Shown: one piece after another, positions 12,861 through 24,760 of the stretch
Layout of the letters: every line of letters starts with the position of its first letter
How positions within the stretch are numbered: position 1 is the first letter of the stretch
From: Cyclina sinensis
Lineage: Eukaryota > Mollusca > Bivalvia > Venerida > Veneridae
Length of the DNA stretch: 64,000 bases
Direction of reading: 5' to 3'
Assembly (NCBI GenBank): GCA_012932295.1
Contig: JAAONU010000016.1
Span: 46,407,241-46,471,240, forward strand
The notes under the pieces: generated by a model
What the model was told of the DNA's origin: nothing
Seen by the model: the letters and a program-made list of their open reading frames with translations, nothing else
The model's database searches: none
Position numbers and translations under genes: made by a program

Positions 12861-14365
12861 TGTGGATTTCCGTTTGTTATTTCGTTGTTGATTTCCGTCA
12901 CTTTCGTATTGAATAGAATAGTTTTGACATGACATTGGTGATAGTGTTTTTATTTTTTTAAATATATTATTGAATAATCCTGTGTTATTATACACATGTA
13001 GGGTGGATCAAAAGTCGTTCAAAAACTTTACAACGAGGAAATTGTTCTTATCTCTCTACAGTTAAAAGTGCGGTAACCACTAATAGTGATTAATTTATTT
13101 TATGATTATCATCTTTGCAATATACTTCATTATAATTGAGTGACACTCGAGTTAAAATTAAAACAGTATTATTTCAAGATTTTGCTTTCAGCCATGGTTA
13201 GTATGATGGTGTGCAAAATGTTACTGATTAACACTGAGTAGAATGTTGCCGCTAACTGATTCTTTTTTTTAATGAAAGAGCTATTTCACGCAAAATGATA
13301 ATTAACATGTATTAAGAAAATATTGTTTAACCATAGACAGCTGCCGAAAATAACCTTTTTGTACTTAGAAATGATTGTACGTACTAAATGACTGTACACA
13401 ACTCTATAAGACCAGAGCAGAAAGAAATGTTTTAATGGCAGTTTCTTCTAAGAAAGTTCCAAATGGATTCAAATTTAAGTGATATTCTGTAATTGCAATT
13501 CCGGATCGTTTCAAGTTGAAAATTTTAGAAAATTCACAAATATCTAGATGTTGTAGCATCTTTATGGAGAAAAACAAGAACAAGTGGAACGTTAAAAAGA
13601 AATCCATAGCATTACATAAATTTGATGTTGTGTGGAAGATTTGTTTTTCTTCTTTTTTTTCCAAATTACAATTAAAATTAAGGGTTTTTTTACGGTGAAA
13701 CAGAAATGATGAGTCTGTTATCTGTACGAATTTTTTTTAATACAAAATAAATGTAAATTGAAAAGAAGTATTTCCTATCTATTGATAAAATAATTACGTT
13801 GCAATCAGTTTAATTTCCTGTCGATAGTTTAACTGTTTTTAATGAACTGTTGATTTAACTACCTGTTCACATAGAAATACAGTGTCTTTATACGAAACTT
13901 ATCAGTTTAAGAACAGTACGAATTATTTACAGCACAGGAAATTAATGATCGTGTTAGAATATATGAACCTTTTCCTGTATTTAAAATTATATATGCACCT
14001 TCTTGCTTTGTGAATTAATTGCAGTAACTACGAGGTAGTTATTATAAACTACAAAAGAAAAAAAAATGGTGGCACTGAAGTCTTTTCCGAAAGTCTGTGA
14101 CTCTTCGAAATGTAAATGTTCCAAAGTAGTATTTGCTAGATATTGCATTCCTAACTTACTGCTTTTTGAGTACAGATTCATAATAAAGTAACAAAGAATG
14201 TTAACCATTGTGTTTACCTTAATCGTTATAATTCGAGATAAGTGAAAAATAAGCGATGGCCTGGCAAAGTATGAGCGCAGTGAAAGGGTAAATGTTTCTT
14301 TTTATGTTACTAAGAAACCATCTTAAGTATCAGAAGAGTGTCTCATTATGTTGTCTAAAATCTAC

Positions 14366-14546
14366 CTGCATAGATGAATAGAATGTACATGAAAAATATA
14401 TGCTAATTTTGAATAACGTCTTAGTAAGACTAAACTTTTTGGTAATGTCCTGAAGAGTTGCCAATTCTATACGAGGAATTAAATATTTAGATATAACGCT
14501 GATGACAGGATGATCTGAAATTTTGGCCATAAGTGGCAAACAATAA
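14366..14546 (-). CDS. Candidate internal exon, unrecognised product
   Basis: Sixty open codons on the minus strand include an ATG in fair context (residues MAKISDHPVISV). The segment ends at a plausible donor, gcag|gtaga (exon end 14366). A possible acceptor, ttttaaag, lies just before 14546, though its pyrimidine tract is weak. With that acceptor the exon starts in the phase that the candidate exon at 15682-15884 would need, a one-in-three coincidence. No domain is recognised. The alternative is a chance ORF in A+T-rich spacer, which is at least as likely. Confidence 0.15.
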
Positions 14547-15681
14547 CTTTAAAAGGTTGTGTTTTCACTTCAAGATGTTTTTAAAAACGAGAGTAGACTG
14601 ATGGCATTTAGATTGTTCTACGATATCTCCTAAATCATTTTGCACAATACATTGTATCTAGACGAATGCTCTTTATGAAGTCGAGTGATATCATGCCTGT
14701 TACAGTTCTTTCTGTTTGCATTTTTACTTTAATGCATTGCTTAATTCAAGGTTCACTGCTGTCATTCATGGCTTTTTCTTTCTGTATTACAAGTAAGAAA
14801 GGTTGAAGTCTTTTAGACACAAGGCAATCATTGAAATACCTATAAGGTTCACATGCTAGGCGTTGTAAAATCATGGCCATGAATTTCATTTTTAGGAACG
14901 TAATTATGTCATTGAGTGAAGAACCAAATACCTTATGATAAACAATACTTCGACGTCATTGTACACATAAAATAGTCACTTATTTAACATAGTAAGTTAC
15001 TATGCCAATTCGCTAACAGTAAAAGTTTGAAGCAATTCAGAACGGCCATAAACATTCTGAACTTTGGATATGCATTTGTTGCAGCTGTATATCACTGGAA
15101 TGTTAAGATCGGGTAATAGATTTTGGAGCAAGGTACCAATATGTAATTTTTTCAACATACTTACTCATTAACCTAATATTTTATCAAGAGTGTCAGAAAG
15201 AACACACTGTATTAAGTAATTAATTAACTAATTAATAAGAAAATACATTCCCTTTAATCAGAAAACTGAGGTGGCATCAGTGCAAACAAAGTGCAATTAA
15301 ATGAAATAAGTCAATATCTGCACTGTACCCCTCTTAAATCTCTCTTCCGTAATTAATAGAACTTTCTGTACTAAAGTTAATGCTGTATTAAATATCTGAT
15401 AAGCAGACAGTCGGTTTATCAATCAATGCTGAGTATCTGAGGTTAAAATAAAATGGTGTTCCTACTATTAGTGATAACTGAAAAATAATGTAAAATCTGC
15501 CCGGAGGGGAAAAACATTTCACCCGTTACAAATGATATTCCTTGAGATAGTAATTCTTACAGATACATACAAACGACTCTAATATTACTCCTATTACTTC
15601 CTTAATTGTAAATGTCACAAGATATGCCTAAAATTCCCTGCTATTTTTTTAAATTGCATATCAAACCGGAGAATGCCTTAC

Positions 15682-15884
15682 CTTATACTTGCACAGTTGA
15701 CAAAGGACGGCACTTCTTGTACGACGAGAGGGGATGACGATTTACACTGTCTTAATGGAATTTTTGTTTCTTTTTTATCAAGTGTTTGAATGTAGAAATC
15801 TTCAGTTTGTGGTCTTCGTTTGTTGGAGCTAGTCTTTTCTGTATTTTTTATCAAGTAAATTAAAGGCGTTATGCTAAGGAGCAT
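15682..15884 (-). CDS. Candidate first exon, unrecognised product
   Basis: On the minus strand an ATG at 15884 opens a 67-codon frame. It starts with a short hydrophobic stretch (MLLSITPLIYLI), then turns polar and basic (NKRRPQTEDF), and ends at a strong donor, taag|gtaagg, with intron GT at 15681-15680. Upstream, tatataaa at about 15950-15957 could be a TATA box. A short out-of-frame upstream ATG precedes the chosen one. The hydrophobic start could be a signal peptide or anchor, but it is short. No domain or homologue is recognised and no paralogous copy exists in the window to test selection. Confidence 0.2.
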
Positions 15885-17000
15885 TATTATTTTCCTTGTG
15901 GTTGTTCATCTTTTCAAAAATGTTTAATATTTCGTCAGTGTCTTCGTTTATATAACAACCTAGGTAAGGTCGAAATTTAAGTTACAATAACTTCAAAAAT
16001 TACGTTTCAACGATTCTATTGTTCTGTCTTAACATTAGAAAATGTATAATAACATATCCATGCAATAATGTTATTTCTTTTTGTTTTATCTTCTAAACAT
16101 GAACCCCTGTGTAATATAAAACATTGACCTTAAATGTTGAAAATGCATAAACGTTGAACGTCCTGAATTTACATCAAATCAAACTGAACTGGTTTAATTT
16201 CTTTTTGTATGTGCGTTCTAAGCCAATTATTTCAAGACCAATATAAGTGATTGGCTGTTTCAGGCATTTATCTCCGAGTAGTTCATTTTATCCCTAGGAA
16301 TAAATCAGATAAGCGTGATAAAAGGTAATACTTCTTGATATTTATTTTTGATAGACACCATTAATTTTAATTAGTTTGACACATCACTATAAACAAAGTT
16401 TTAAGTGTATATTGATTGAACTATCTAACACACGTCCGTTTTCCATGTTTTTGAAGCGCCAAACAGTGTGCAGTCTATTAGGTGGTTGCAGTAGAACTAT
16501 GACTTACAATGCCGCAGAATTGGAGATTATTTTAACATTGATAATGTGCTTAACATTATCTTCTTTATAAACAAAAACTGATAAGAATTTTCAGACTCAT
16601 GATCAGTAAAGGTGAGTAAAGATTAGAAAGGGTAACAATATCATAAACTATGCCAGCTCTTATATTAACGCCCGGCCGTGAGTACAAATGAAAAGAGTAA
16701 AACTTATTTTTCATTAATTTGAGGATTGCTACATAGGCTAAATTAATTGTCAGTTATGTAGGTGATTCAGAAAGTTTGATACAATCTGCATTTGAAAAAT
16801 TGTACTTGTATTGTCTTATGTAGAGTAACTAGACTTCTTCTGGAAAAATAAAACAGGAAATTATGAAGGCAGATCAGTCGCACCTCTTGCTGAGTTTCAT
16901 CCGAAACATAACCCTTAAAGCTCAAGTACTTTCAACAATATTCATACTCACAGCAATATCTCAGTAACTTTAAACATTGTTATGATTGTACCTAGTAATT

Positions 17001-18111
17001 CTTTAAAGCAGCTCGTTCACAGATGGTCATTGACGTTGATTTTAACTATCTGTGTATAGTAAGCCTATCAATACCACTCTACACAGGCACTGTCACCCAA
17101 TGCAGCATTTCGTATTTGTAAAAATATGGGTAGTTTCTCTATCATAGGTTATAGCGTTACAAACAGTATTAAACCTTTATTTAGAATTTCTATTTTCCTG
17201 TGCACATAACATCACATTCACTCTTCGCGAATACGTTCACATCATATCCGTTTTTGAATATTGGACCAAAACACCACAGGCATTCGTTTCATGGATAAAT
17301 GCCCCGAACCACTAGGTTCGAACGTTCACAAGATTGAATCAGAGGTTCACTTTACTTTACTTTAAACATGAATTGCATTTTCCCTCCAAACGTCGCTATG
17401 AAAGTGTTGCCATAATGTCGATAATGAAAGTATATCAGCTGATTCGAGTTTAACAACGAGATCCTTAACAAAATATATAAAGTAAACTAAAGACTTAAGT
17501 TTAGGGCTATTTACGCAATAAATCTGAAACTTCATTGAGATGTTTAGATTGAGATTGTTTAACAATTTATTGCGTAAGAGACCGGAAGTGGTGTCACCAA
17601 CAGTTATGTAAACAAGAGATGAAATTTATTTGAAAGGAAATCAGAGGTACGGTGGATGAAATGATTTTACTTTAAATTGATTTATTCATTGTTATTTGTA
17701 GAAAAAAAAGATAAGAGACAATAAGAGTTATTGCACCTGTCAGCTTAAATTAGAAAGAAAATGAAGAAAAGTGACCCTCAGATTAATTTTTGTGAACTTT
17801 CGTACTTTGTGTTGGTTAAATAGTGGGTTGGGACAATTATCTATGGAAAACGATGCTTGTGCCGAGACTGGTGAAGACGCCACTTTGCGGAACGTGTCAC
17901 GCGGTTCAGCAAGCAGCTGCTTCGGTGATACCGTATAATTTCCCAAGTGGGCGTTTACAAAAATACGTTTTCCCGTGCTATTTGACCTATGCCAGCCGAG
18001 TTATTTTTTCTTTCATTATTCATAAAACAAAGTCACCAGCAGGAACAAGGGTGAGTAGAAAAACTTTTTTATTTCTACCTTTCAACTCAACTATGAACGA
18101 GCTCTTTAAAG
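17001..18111. mobile_element. Foldback DNA element, copy A (~1.1 kb, TTAA-flanked)
   Basis: The left end (ctttaaagcagctcgttca at 17001-17019) is the near-exact inverse of the right end (ctatgaacgagctctttaaag at 18091-18111). TTAA lies at 17003-17006 and 18106-18109, consistent with a TTAA target duplication. The interior is itself partly palindromic: the arm at about 17283-17380 (ggcattcgtttcatggat) is related in inverse to about 17760-17890. The whole element is related in inverted orientation to 35159-36158. No transposase is present, so it is non-autonomous. TTAA is typical of piggyBac-type insertion, but the termini lack the usual CCC start, so the superfamily is open. Confidence 0.7.
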
Positions 18112-19559
18112 AACATAACAGTTATATAATTTTGTTCTCAGATATTTAGACAGAAGTTAAGAAAACAGGCTGAACTGCAGCACAGCGTACAAAAAGAATA
18201 TTTTTATAATACAAGATTACAGAATTACTAAGAAACTGTTGATGATATTTCTGTTCAAAGTTGAAACTGCAACAATATTCCCTACGTTTACGACATATAT
18301 CACCTGAGACATGTTTTGTTTAAATGTTTTGTTCTGATTTTCTGATGGATACATAACAGAAAAATAATGGTTTTGTCAGAATTTACTATATATGGAATCA
18401 TTTTTTGCATTAAAACTGATCAGTCAATAACACAGATACATTTGCTATCGTTAGGAGCTTAAAGAATATAAGAATATTATCAATCTCAAGGACTCGAAGC
18501 CGATACCGTTAGCCTAATCATGTCCATGATAATATCATGCCCTAACTTTAAACTGATGAAATATAGTATCTGTTTTTATTAGCGAATTTTCTATAAAAAT
18601 TGAGATTAATTGATAATGTACAGCAGAACATGTATTCGTAGATTTTGCATAAGGCATACATAAACTGAGAACATATTTATTATATAAATTATCACCCCCT
18701 AAAAATATGTAGCAAACACTCTACATAAACATTTATATACATGCATTCAGGTATGCGATTGCATTTAGAATTTTTTACTTACACCTTGCCTTCGGATGAT
18801 AATTTATTCAATAGCATTCACATTTATAGCACTTTGAAAGGAAATTTTAAGACAAGTTTATTCAAAATGAGTCAGAAGCAAATATACAAAGTATTTCTGC
18901 GTAAAAATTAAATCATGTAGCATTTTCCAGACATCAAGTGTAAATCTGCAGAATGGTAAACAAAGAAGCATTTAGATTCGTCCATTTTTTTTATAAAAAA
19001 AATACACAATTATGAATAAAAAGGCGCATGCACTTATAGTGTCAGACAGAGTTTTCATTATAAAGCACAGACTTAATTGAATTTTACCATTCAGTGAAAT
19101 CGATACCACGCTGAATAAAATGGTATCAACATATATTGAAATGATAAGTATTTTCAGACTATCTTATCTGTGTGTTCTTTAAGACTTTCATTAAAAGATA
19201 CAGCAAAATGGTTTATCGGGGAAATTAGAAATATAGAGTATTAGAAACAAGTTAGCACATTTCATTCTGTGAATTATCGAGATAAATTGGCACTACTAGC
19301 GGAGCTTGTTGCGTGACTTTTTTCTGTAATATCCAGATATAAAGATAACAAGACATTATTCTAAATGCAATTGTAAATACAGACGTATGTGTTAAACGTT
19401 TCATGGCACTTTAAGTTTGAAATATGTTATTGTATACTGCAAAATAGATATCTTTTTTTTATTGAACTCCAAAGGCTATTGTGTTATATCATCGTTCGTG
19501 TCTCTTGATCTATGTTATACTGAAAAAAAAAAGAATGAAACATACAACATACATAATGC
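18112..19559. other. Spacer, nothing recognised
   Basis: A+T-rich with short ORFs only. No similarity to the other landmark blocks was noticed. Confidence 0.5.
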
Positions 19560-20640
19560 AAATTTTCCTCTTGACCTGGTTCCAGCTGATATCTCATATT
19601 TTCTCCCTGCCTTTGTTCCAGCTGATATCTCATATTTCTCCCTGCCTTTGTTCCAGCTGATATATCATATTTTCTTCCTGCCTTTGTTCCAATTTGTGTA
19701 TCAGGATGAACTTCTGTATTTGTTTCAACAGATATTTCAGTTTCTCTCCTTGCCTTTATTCCAATATAGGGCTCAATTTATCCTCCGTTTTTTTTGTTGT
19801 TGTTGAAACATACCTACCTCAGATACTCCTCTTTTGTTCAAATATATATATCAGACTCCTGTCTTAGTTTAAACTAATATCTAAAATTCCCCCCGTCTAT
19901 GTTCAACTGATGTCTCATATAATCCACCTGTCTTTGTTCAAATCGATGTTTCAGTTTTTCTCCTTATGTTGAACCGGATGTTTTTAGTTATTCCTTTTGT
20001 TTTTGATCCATGTAATAATTGATATATTTCTCCTGTTTTTGTTCTAACCTATATCTTAGTTGATGTCATGTCTATGTTCCAAAATATCTCATATCTTCCT
20101 CCTGTTATTTTTCAACTGATCTTTCATATTATCGCAATGTCAACAGTGCAACTAATATATTATATTGTTCTCCTGTCTAACTGAAATCTCCGATTATCCT
20201 TCTGTCTTTGTTCCAGCTGATATCTCCAATTGCCTTTCTGTCGTTGTTCCAAACGATATATCATATTTTCCTTCTCTCTTTTTTCCAGCTTAAATCACAG
20301 ATTGCCCCCTGTCTTTGTTTCAATAAAGATCTCGAATTGTTCCCCTGTCTTTGTTTTAACCTTCTAACCAATATATCGTAATTTCCTCCTGTCTTTGTTC
20401 CAACTACAACCTCAGATCGTCCTCTTTTTTTTGTTCCAACCAATATCTCGGACTGTCCTCCTGCCTTTGTTCCAACTAATGTCTCGGATTTTGCTACTGA
20501 CTTTGTTCCAACCAATATCTCTTATTCCACCCCACCCCCCTGTCCTTGTTTCAAGTTAAATTTCAGATTGTCCTTCTGTCTTTGTTCTATCTGATATATC
20601 TGATAGTCCTCTTTCTCAGAATGATCTCCTGATTTTTTTC
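19560..20640 (+). repeat. ~36-bp minisatellite, about 29 degenerate units
   Basis: Units read ctttgttccagctgatatct followed by an A/T- and C-rich tail such as catattttctccctgc. Spacing between successive ttcca words near the start is 36, 35 and 36 bases. The first three units are almost identical; later ones diverge and vary in length to about 20640. The strand is strongly pyrimidine-rich. The repeat-containing frames on both strands, such as the minus-strand VGTK repeats at 20261-20515, break repeatedly and are not called as genes. Confidence 0.9.
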
Positions 20641-21479
20641 TATAGACCACACAGAAAATTTAGACTTAATTAAAAGGTTTACATAGCAACAAAAATAAGA
20701 AGACATGTCTTGATGAATTTAACAGTTTAACCTTCAAACAACCCTTTAGCACACTGCCTTTGCTTATTTAAGGTTTACAAACTATGCTTGCTGGTTCTGT
20801 AAAAACTGTCTTTGGGCAAAAAAATAGAATAAGATAAAGAATATCATGAAATTAAAACACTCTTCCAATGGTTTTACATAAATACTAATGAAAAATCTAG
20901 TTGGCCTCTCTAGTGAAAATAAACTGCATCAGCTTTGCATTAAAGATCTTGTATAAAAGGGTAATTTATATATGGAGTATCTCATTGATAAAGCTTAAAT
21001 ATTTTAATACAGTTTAAATAAATTTTGGGAATTTTAACATCGACAATCTGTTAGTATTTCCTGTGATATCTGAATATAGATTATTGTTAATGGTAAGCAT
21101 GTAAACCCATTAAGATATGAAATTGTTATTTTCTATGAATCTTTCGAAGATTCAGAGCATTACCAATGTGTACAAAGTAAAAAACGCCATTATTGATCAA
21201 CTGAACTTAAATAGTAAAACAAATAAATAAATAAAAAATCTTTAACCCAAGATTAAACAATATTTCCTTATATTATCCACATTTAAGACCTTTCGAAGCG
21301 TCTCTTTCTACATAAATAGGTAAAATGTGCCCTATACGATTATGACGGGCGTAATTCAACGAATATCACTGAAAACGGTATTAAAAATCTAGAAATTAAT
21401 ATGCTTGTAATATTTTGTGTATTTACGTAACGGTTTGTTTACCATTGACAAGTTTAGACGTAAAAGACTATTCAAGTAT
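20641..21479. other. Spacer, nothing recognised
   Basis: Low-complexity A+T-rich sequence without gene or repeat signals that I can name. Confidence 0.5.
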
Positions 21480-21599
21480 TTATTTCAGGCAGCTATTTTT
21501 CAAAGTGCCAGAGTGAGCTTTTGTCATACCCCAATGTCCGGTGTGCGTCGTGCGGTGTGCGTCGTGCGTCGTGAGGCGTCAACAATTTCATTCAAACGA

Positions 21600-22130
21600 C
21601 ATCTCCTCTGAAACCACTAAGTCAAATTCAATGAAACTTGCATGGGATGTTCTATGCATGAAGCTCTTCCAAAGTTGTTCAAAGAATTTAATTCCATGCA
21701 GAACTCTGGTTGCTATGGCAACTTAAAGGAAAACCTTTGAAAATCTTCTTGCCTGAAACCACAAGGCCTGGAGCTTAGAAATTTGGTATGAGGCATCATC
21801 TAGTGAACCTCTACCAAGATTGTTTAAATTATGACCCTGGGCTCAGAACTGGCCTCGCCCTGGGGGTCACTTGATTTACATAGAGTTATATAGGAAAAAC
21901 TTTAAAAATCTTCTTCGTCAGAAACCGCAAGGCATGGAGCTTAGATATTTGGTGTTGAGCATTGTCTAGTAGACCTCTACCAAGATTGCTCAAATCATGG
22001 CCCCTGGGTCAAAATTTGCTCCGCCCAAGGGTCACATGTTTTACATAGAGTTATATAGTAAAGTCTTTAAAAATCTTCTTGTCATAAACTGCATGGCCTG
22101 GAGCTTAGATATTTGGTAGTATGCACTGTG
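21600..22130 (+). repeat. 165-bp tandem units of element R1
   Basis: Three successive units each carry gaaaccacaaggc-, cttagatatttggt-, cctctaccaagattg- and tacatagagttatatag-like words. The same unit recurs at 40180-40980, 48190-48960, 50520-51240 (inverted) and 52915-53130. Confidence 0.85.
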
Positions 22131-22168
22131 GCCACAGTGGGATCATCTCGCTTTCCCTGGGTGTCACT

Positions 22169-22185
22169 CCCCCCCCCCCCCCCCC
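22169..22185 (+). repeat. 17-base poly(C) run
   Basis: An uninterrupted C run sits at the junction between the 165-bp and 108-bp repeat modules, followed by gcccc. Its length is likely variable or mis-assembled. Confidence 0.8.
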
Positions 22186-22204
22186 GCCCCAACATTTTTT
22201 TTTT

Positions 22205-22790
22205 CTAAGTTCTTAAGTTTTTCGCTATGGCAATAAAATTTGGACCATTTGTACAGTTGTTCAAGATGATTTCAGAAACATTATTCCTTGACCTATAGTT
22301 TTTACCTACTGACCTACTTTTTTGTGTTTTAGCTACAGCAATGAAATTTGGACCATGTGCACTGTTTTTCGTTTCGATTTAGAAAATATCATCGCATGAC
22401 CTATATTTTTGGCCTGCTGACCTACTTTTTTGTTTTTTTAGCAACAGCAATGAAATTTGGACTATATGCACAGTTTTTCGTTTCGATTTAAAAATATTAT
22501 AGCATGACCTATATTTTTGACCTACTGACCTACTTTTTGTTTTTGGAGCTATGACTATGAAATGTGGAACATGTGTACAGTTTTTCGTTTCAATTTTGAA
22601 AACGCCATATCATGACCTATATTTTTGACATACTGACCTACTTTTTTTGTTTTAAAGCTACGGCATTGAAATTTGGACTGTGTGTACAGCTTTTCGTTCC
22701 AATTTCAAAAATGTCGTCTAATGACCTATATTTTTGACCTACTGACCTACTTTTTGTTTTTGAGCTATGGCAATAAAACTGCATTGGTCC
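22205..22790 (+). repeat. 108-bp tandem repeat, five units
   Basis: The word gacctact marks the units at 22311, 22419, 22527, 22635 and 22744, giving spacings of 108, 108, 108 and 109. Each unit contains tgaaatttggacc, cagtttttcgttt and ctatatttttgacc variants. This module is not seen elsewhere in the window. Confidence 0.9.
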
Positions 22791-23812
22791 AATTTCTGTG
22801 ATATGCATCATTACATTCATAAAAATTTCTTTCATTTTTGAACCCAGGTGAGCGCTTTAGGGCCATTCGCCCTCTTGTCTTCTTGGTGGTTTGCAAAATG
22901 TATGATATTTTTTTGTCTGTATCACGACAGATAACATCCGTCCAAAACTGTAAGTGATTTCTTTTTTTCCATTTCCTGAGGGTATGATTTAATATTTTTC
23001 AAACTGATATAAAGGAATTTTCACCCGTAATGCAATACGATTTACATAACAAAACATAGGCAGAGTATTCATTTATTGATTTATCTCATTCATAGAATAT
23101 TCCTCACTGCACAGGAAATTATTGGTTCTGTCAGAAGAGATAAATTATGGAAATATTCTTTGTAATTATTTCCATTATTCAATAACTTAGATGTCTGTCC
23201 CTCCATAATGAAGAAAACAGTAATACTGTTAAATTAGTTATAGATCACATGACTAGGATTTTATTGCAGATACCATTAGGCTGAATTTGTATACAAGATG
23301 AGGATGGTTCCTTAAGTGGGAACATTAAATCAACCGCGGAGATAACCATTTTCTCATGCATAAATAAATTTCCATTACTTTAGTTCCTACCCAATATTAT
23401 CATTGTACAAAATCTATACTCACGATACATAAATCTTATGTACGCTTTGAAGTAACAAGCAACGTAAAATACGACTCGAAGGTGCAGGTTGGCTAATCAT
23501 CGTGTTTATTATGAAACTGTGTAGTAAGGTGGACATCATTCCATTTCAACAAATGAAACGGTAAACACAAAGACGCAGCGAAAGTAAGTGTTCAAAGATC
23601 AGGCACATGCAGTGCTGCCTATGATACTGACGCATCAATGTCGTTTTGAAATAGTTTTGTTAATATTTGTAAATTAGAACTCGATGACGATAGCATCTTA
23701 CCACTTCCTTTCTAATTGAAGCATTTCAGACACTTTTACAGAAAATAGAATAAGATAAAATAAGAAATATTATTATCTCAGTTATTTAAAAGAGTCTTTT
23801 TCTCTTCATTAT

Positions 23813-24550
23813 ACTCCCCGGGGAAGAATAGTCGCCGCTATGCGCGTCCCTCTGCCCGTCATTTTATCTGGTTATCCCTCACATATTCGAGTCGGGGCTA
23901 TTTCACATCAAAATTTATTGAATTGCTGAAACCTTATAGCAAGCCAGATGCGCATATTACAAGCATGATCTGTATATATTCTTTTTGTTGGAGTGATATG
24001 CCTTATGATTTGCTACATATAGTATACTTTATCGATATCGTCAGTCCTTTTCTAAGTAACCACCTGTTCAGCTTAAATGAAATTTTATAGGAATTCTTAG
24101 TATAAAGAGAAGAAGCGCATTTCAGCAATACATTTCGGAATGATAGAATTGTTTTCAAAGGGATTTTTGCCATTTGAGTATAATGCAGCATCAGTCATGA
24201 CCTCCCTTTTTTCAGTAACAACTGACTGGAATTAGATAGAAATAAAATGACACTTTTGAAGCTTCTGTATCATAAGAAATGTACATCACATTTGAAATAA
24301 GTGAGTTATGGTCCCTTGGATCTCACTGCATATAGTATACTATAGTGCTAGTTTTTAGCATCTAGTAACTGAAATTCCATGATATTGTATGAGAAGCTTC
24401 AACACCAGGAGACGACATGCATAGCTTCAACTGAAGTGAAAATTATGCTATCAAGATATTTCTATGAAATTGCAGATTTGATGACATATTAAAGTAGATT
24501 TAACAGGTGAACAAAAGCATTATGTTCTTTATTTACTGAAAGGGCAATGT
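23813..24550 (+). mobile_element. Modular element with ~155-bp core
   Basis: The head ctccccggggaag at about 23815, with cgcgtccctctgcccgtc after it, is followed by about four degenerate units of 150-163 bp. The units are marked by tatagtatact and cagtaac words (for example 24017, 24215, 24331, 24365). The same core lies at 29620-30090 in unit 2 at the matching place before the V landmark, so it was probably there before that duplication. Confidence 0.6.
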
Positions 24551-24604
24551 CATAGACTAGCATGGGCTTCTAGGACAATTGAGTAAGAAAAACATTATAA
24601 CAAA

Positions 24605-24760
24605 CATGTATTGCTTACCTTCTGTTGTGATTTGCAAGATTGTCACCTTGTGGGACATAATTTATAGCTGCGCTAGACTTCTGGTGAATACGTCGTTCTA
24701 TTTATCTTCATTACTAGAAGCTATGCAGACTGCACCATCATTGTGTGTGATGAGATGTAA
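24605..24760 (+). repeat. V landmark block, copy 1
   Basis: A ~150-bp block containing tgttgtgatttgcaag and atcttcattactagaagc recurs at 30360, 33505, 45520 and 54365. Translated on the + strand it reads PSVVICKIVTLWDIIYS, open here, but two of the five copies carry stops or frameshifts, so it is not called as an exon. Confidence 0.75.

Larger units (their letters stand above)
9365..13480 (+). repeat. Tandem segmental duplication, copy 2 (~4.1 kb)
   Basis: Follows copy 1 directly and repeats its blocks in the same order: ttgttgatatttatttaccc near 9410, the cataaatc..catgacca block near 9610, the acaggagaaatgatttc block near 11130, the minisatellite, and the taaccatagacagctgc block at 13330. 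Similarity is clear but with many indels, so the duplication is old. Copy-specific changes are the tRNA-like sequence at 9820-9905, an expanded minisatellite and the missing ~1.8-2 kb. Confidence 0.8.
13481..17000. other. Mostly unexplained spacer; two candidate exons on the minus strand
   Basis: A short remnant of the segmental-duplication landmark (acagcacaggaaattaatga) occurs near 13930. Otherwise I see no repeat family or gene, except the two minus-strand exon candidates listed separately at 14366-14546 and 15682-15884. The + strand ORF at 16376-16570 is not recognised. Confidence 0.5.
21480..22880 (+). mobile_element. Modular tandem-core element R1
   Basis: The head at about 21500-21600 carries the gtgcgtcgtgcgtcgtgagg microsatellite-like run, then acaatttcattcaaacgac. 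The core is three units of a 165-bp repeat (aaatcttctt at 21741, 21906 and 22071), then a 17-base C run, then five units of a different 108-bp repeat. The tail at 22859-22879 is agggccattcgccctcttgt, a hairpin-like end shared with three other elements here. The plan of conserved ends around a tandem core with a CGTC microsatellite resembles bivalve pearl-type elements. No ORF is present. Boundaries are approximate because no target duplication was found. Confidence 0.75.

Noticed and set aside
12480..12891. Overlapping + strand ORFs rich in CHLQ/FTVCH words
   Set aside because: Generated by the degenerate ~45-50 bp minisatellite in two frames.
20261..20515. Minus-strand protein with VGTK repeats
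   Set aside because: It is a direct read-through of the 36-bp minisatellite, whose unit length varies and shifts the frame; there are no start or end signals.
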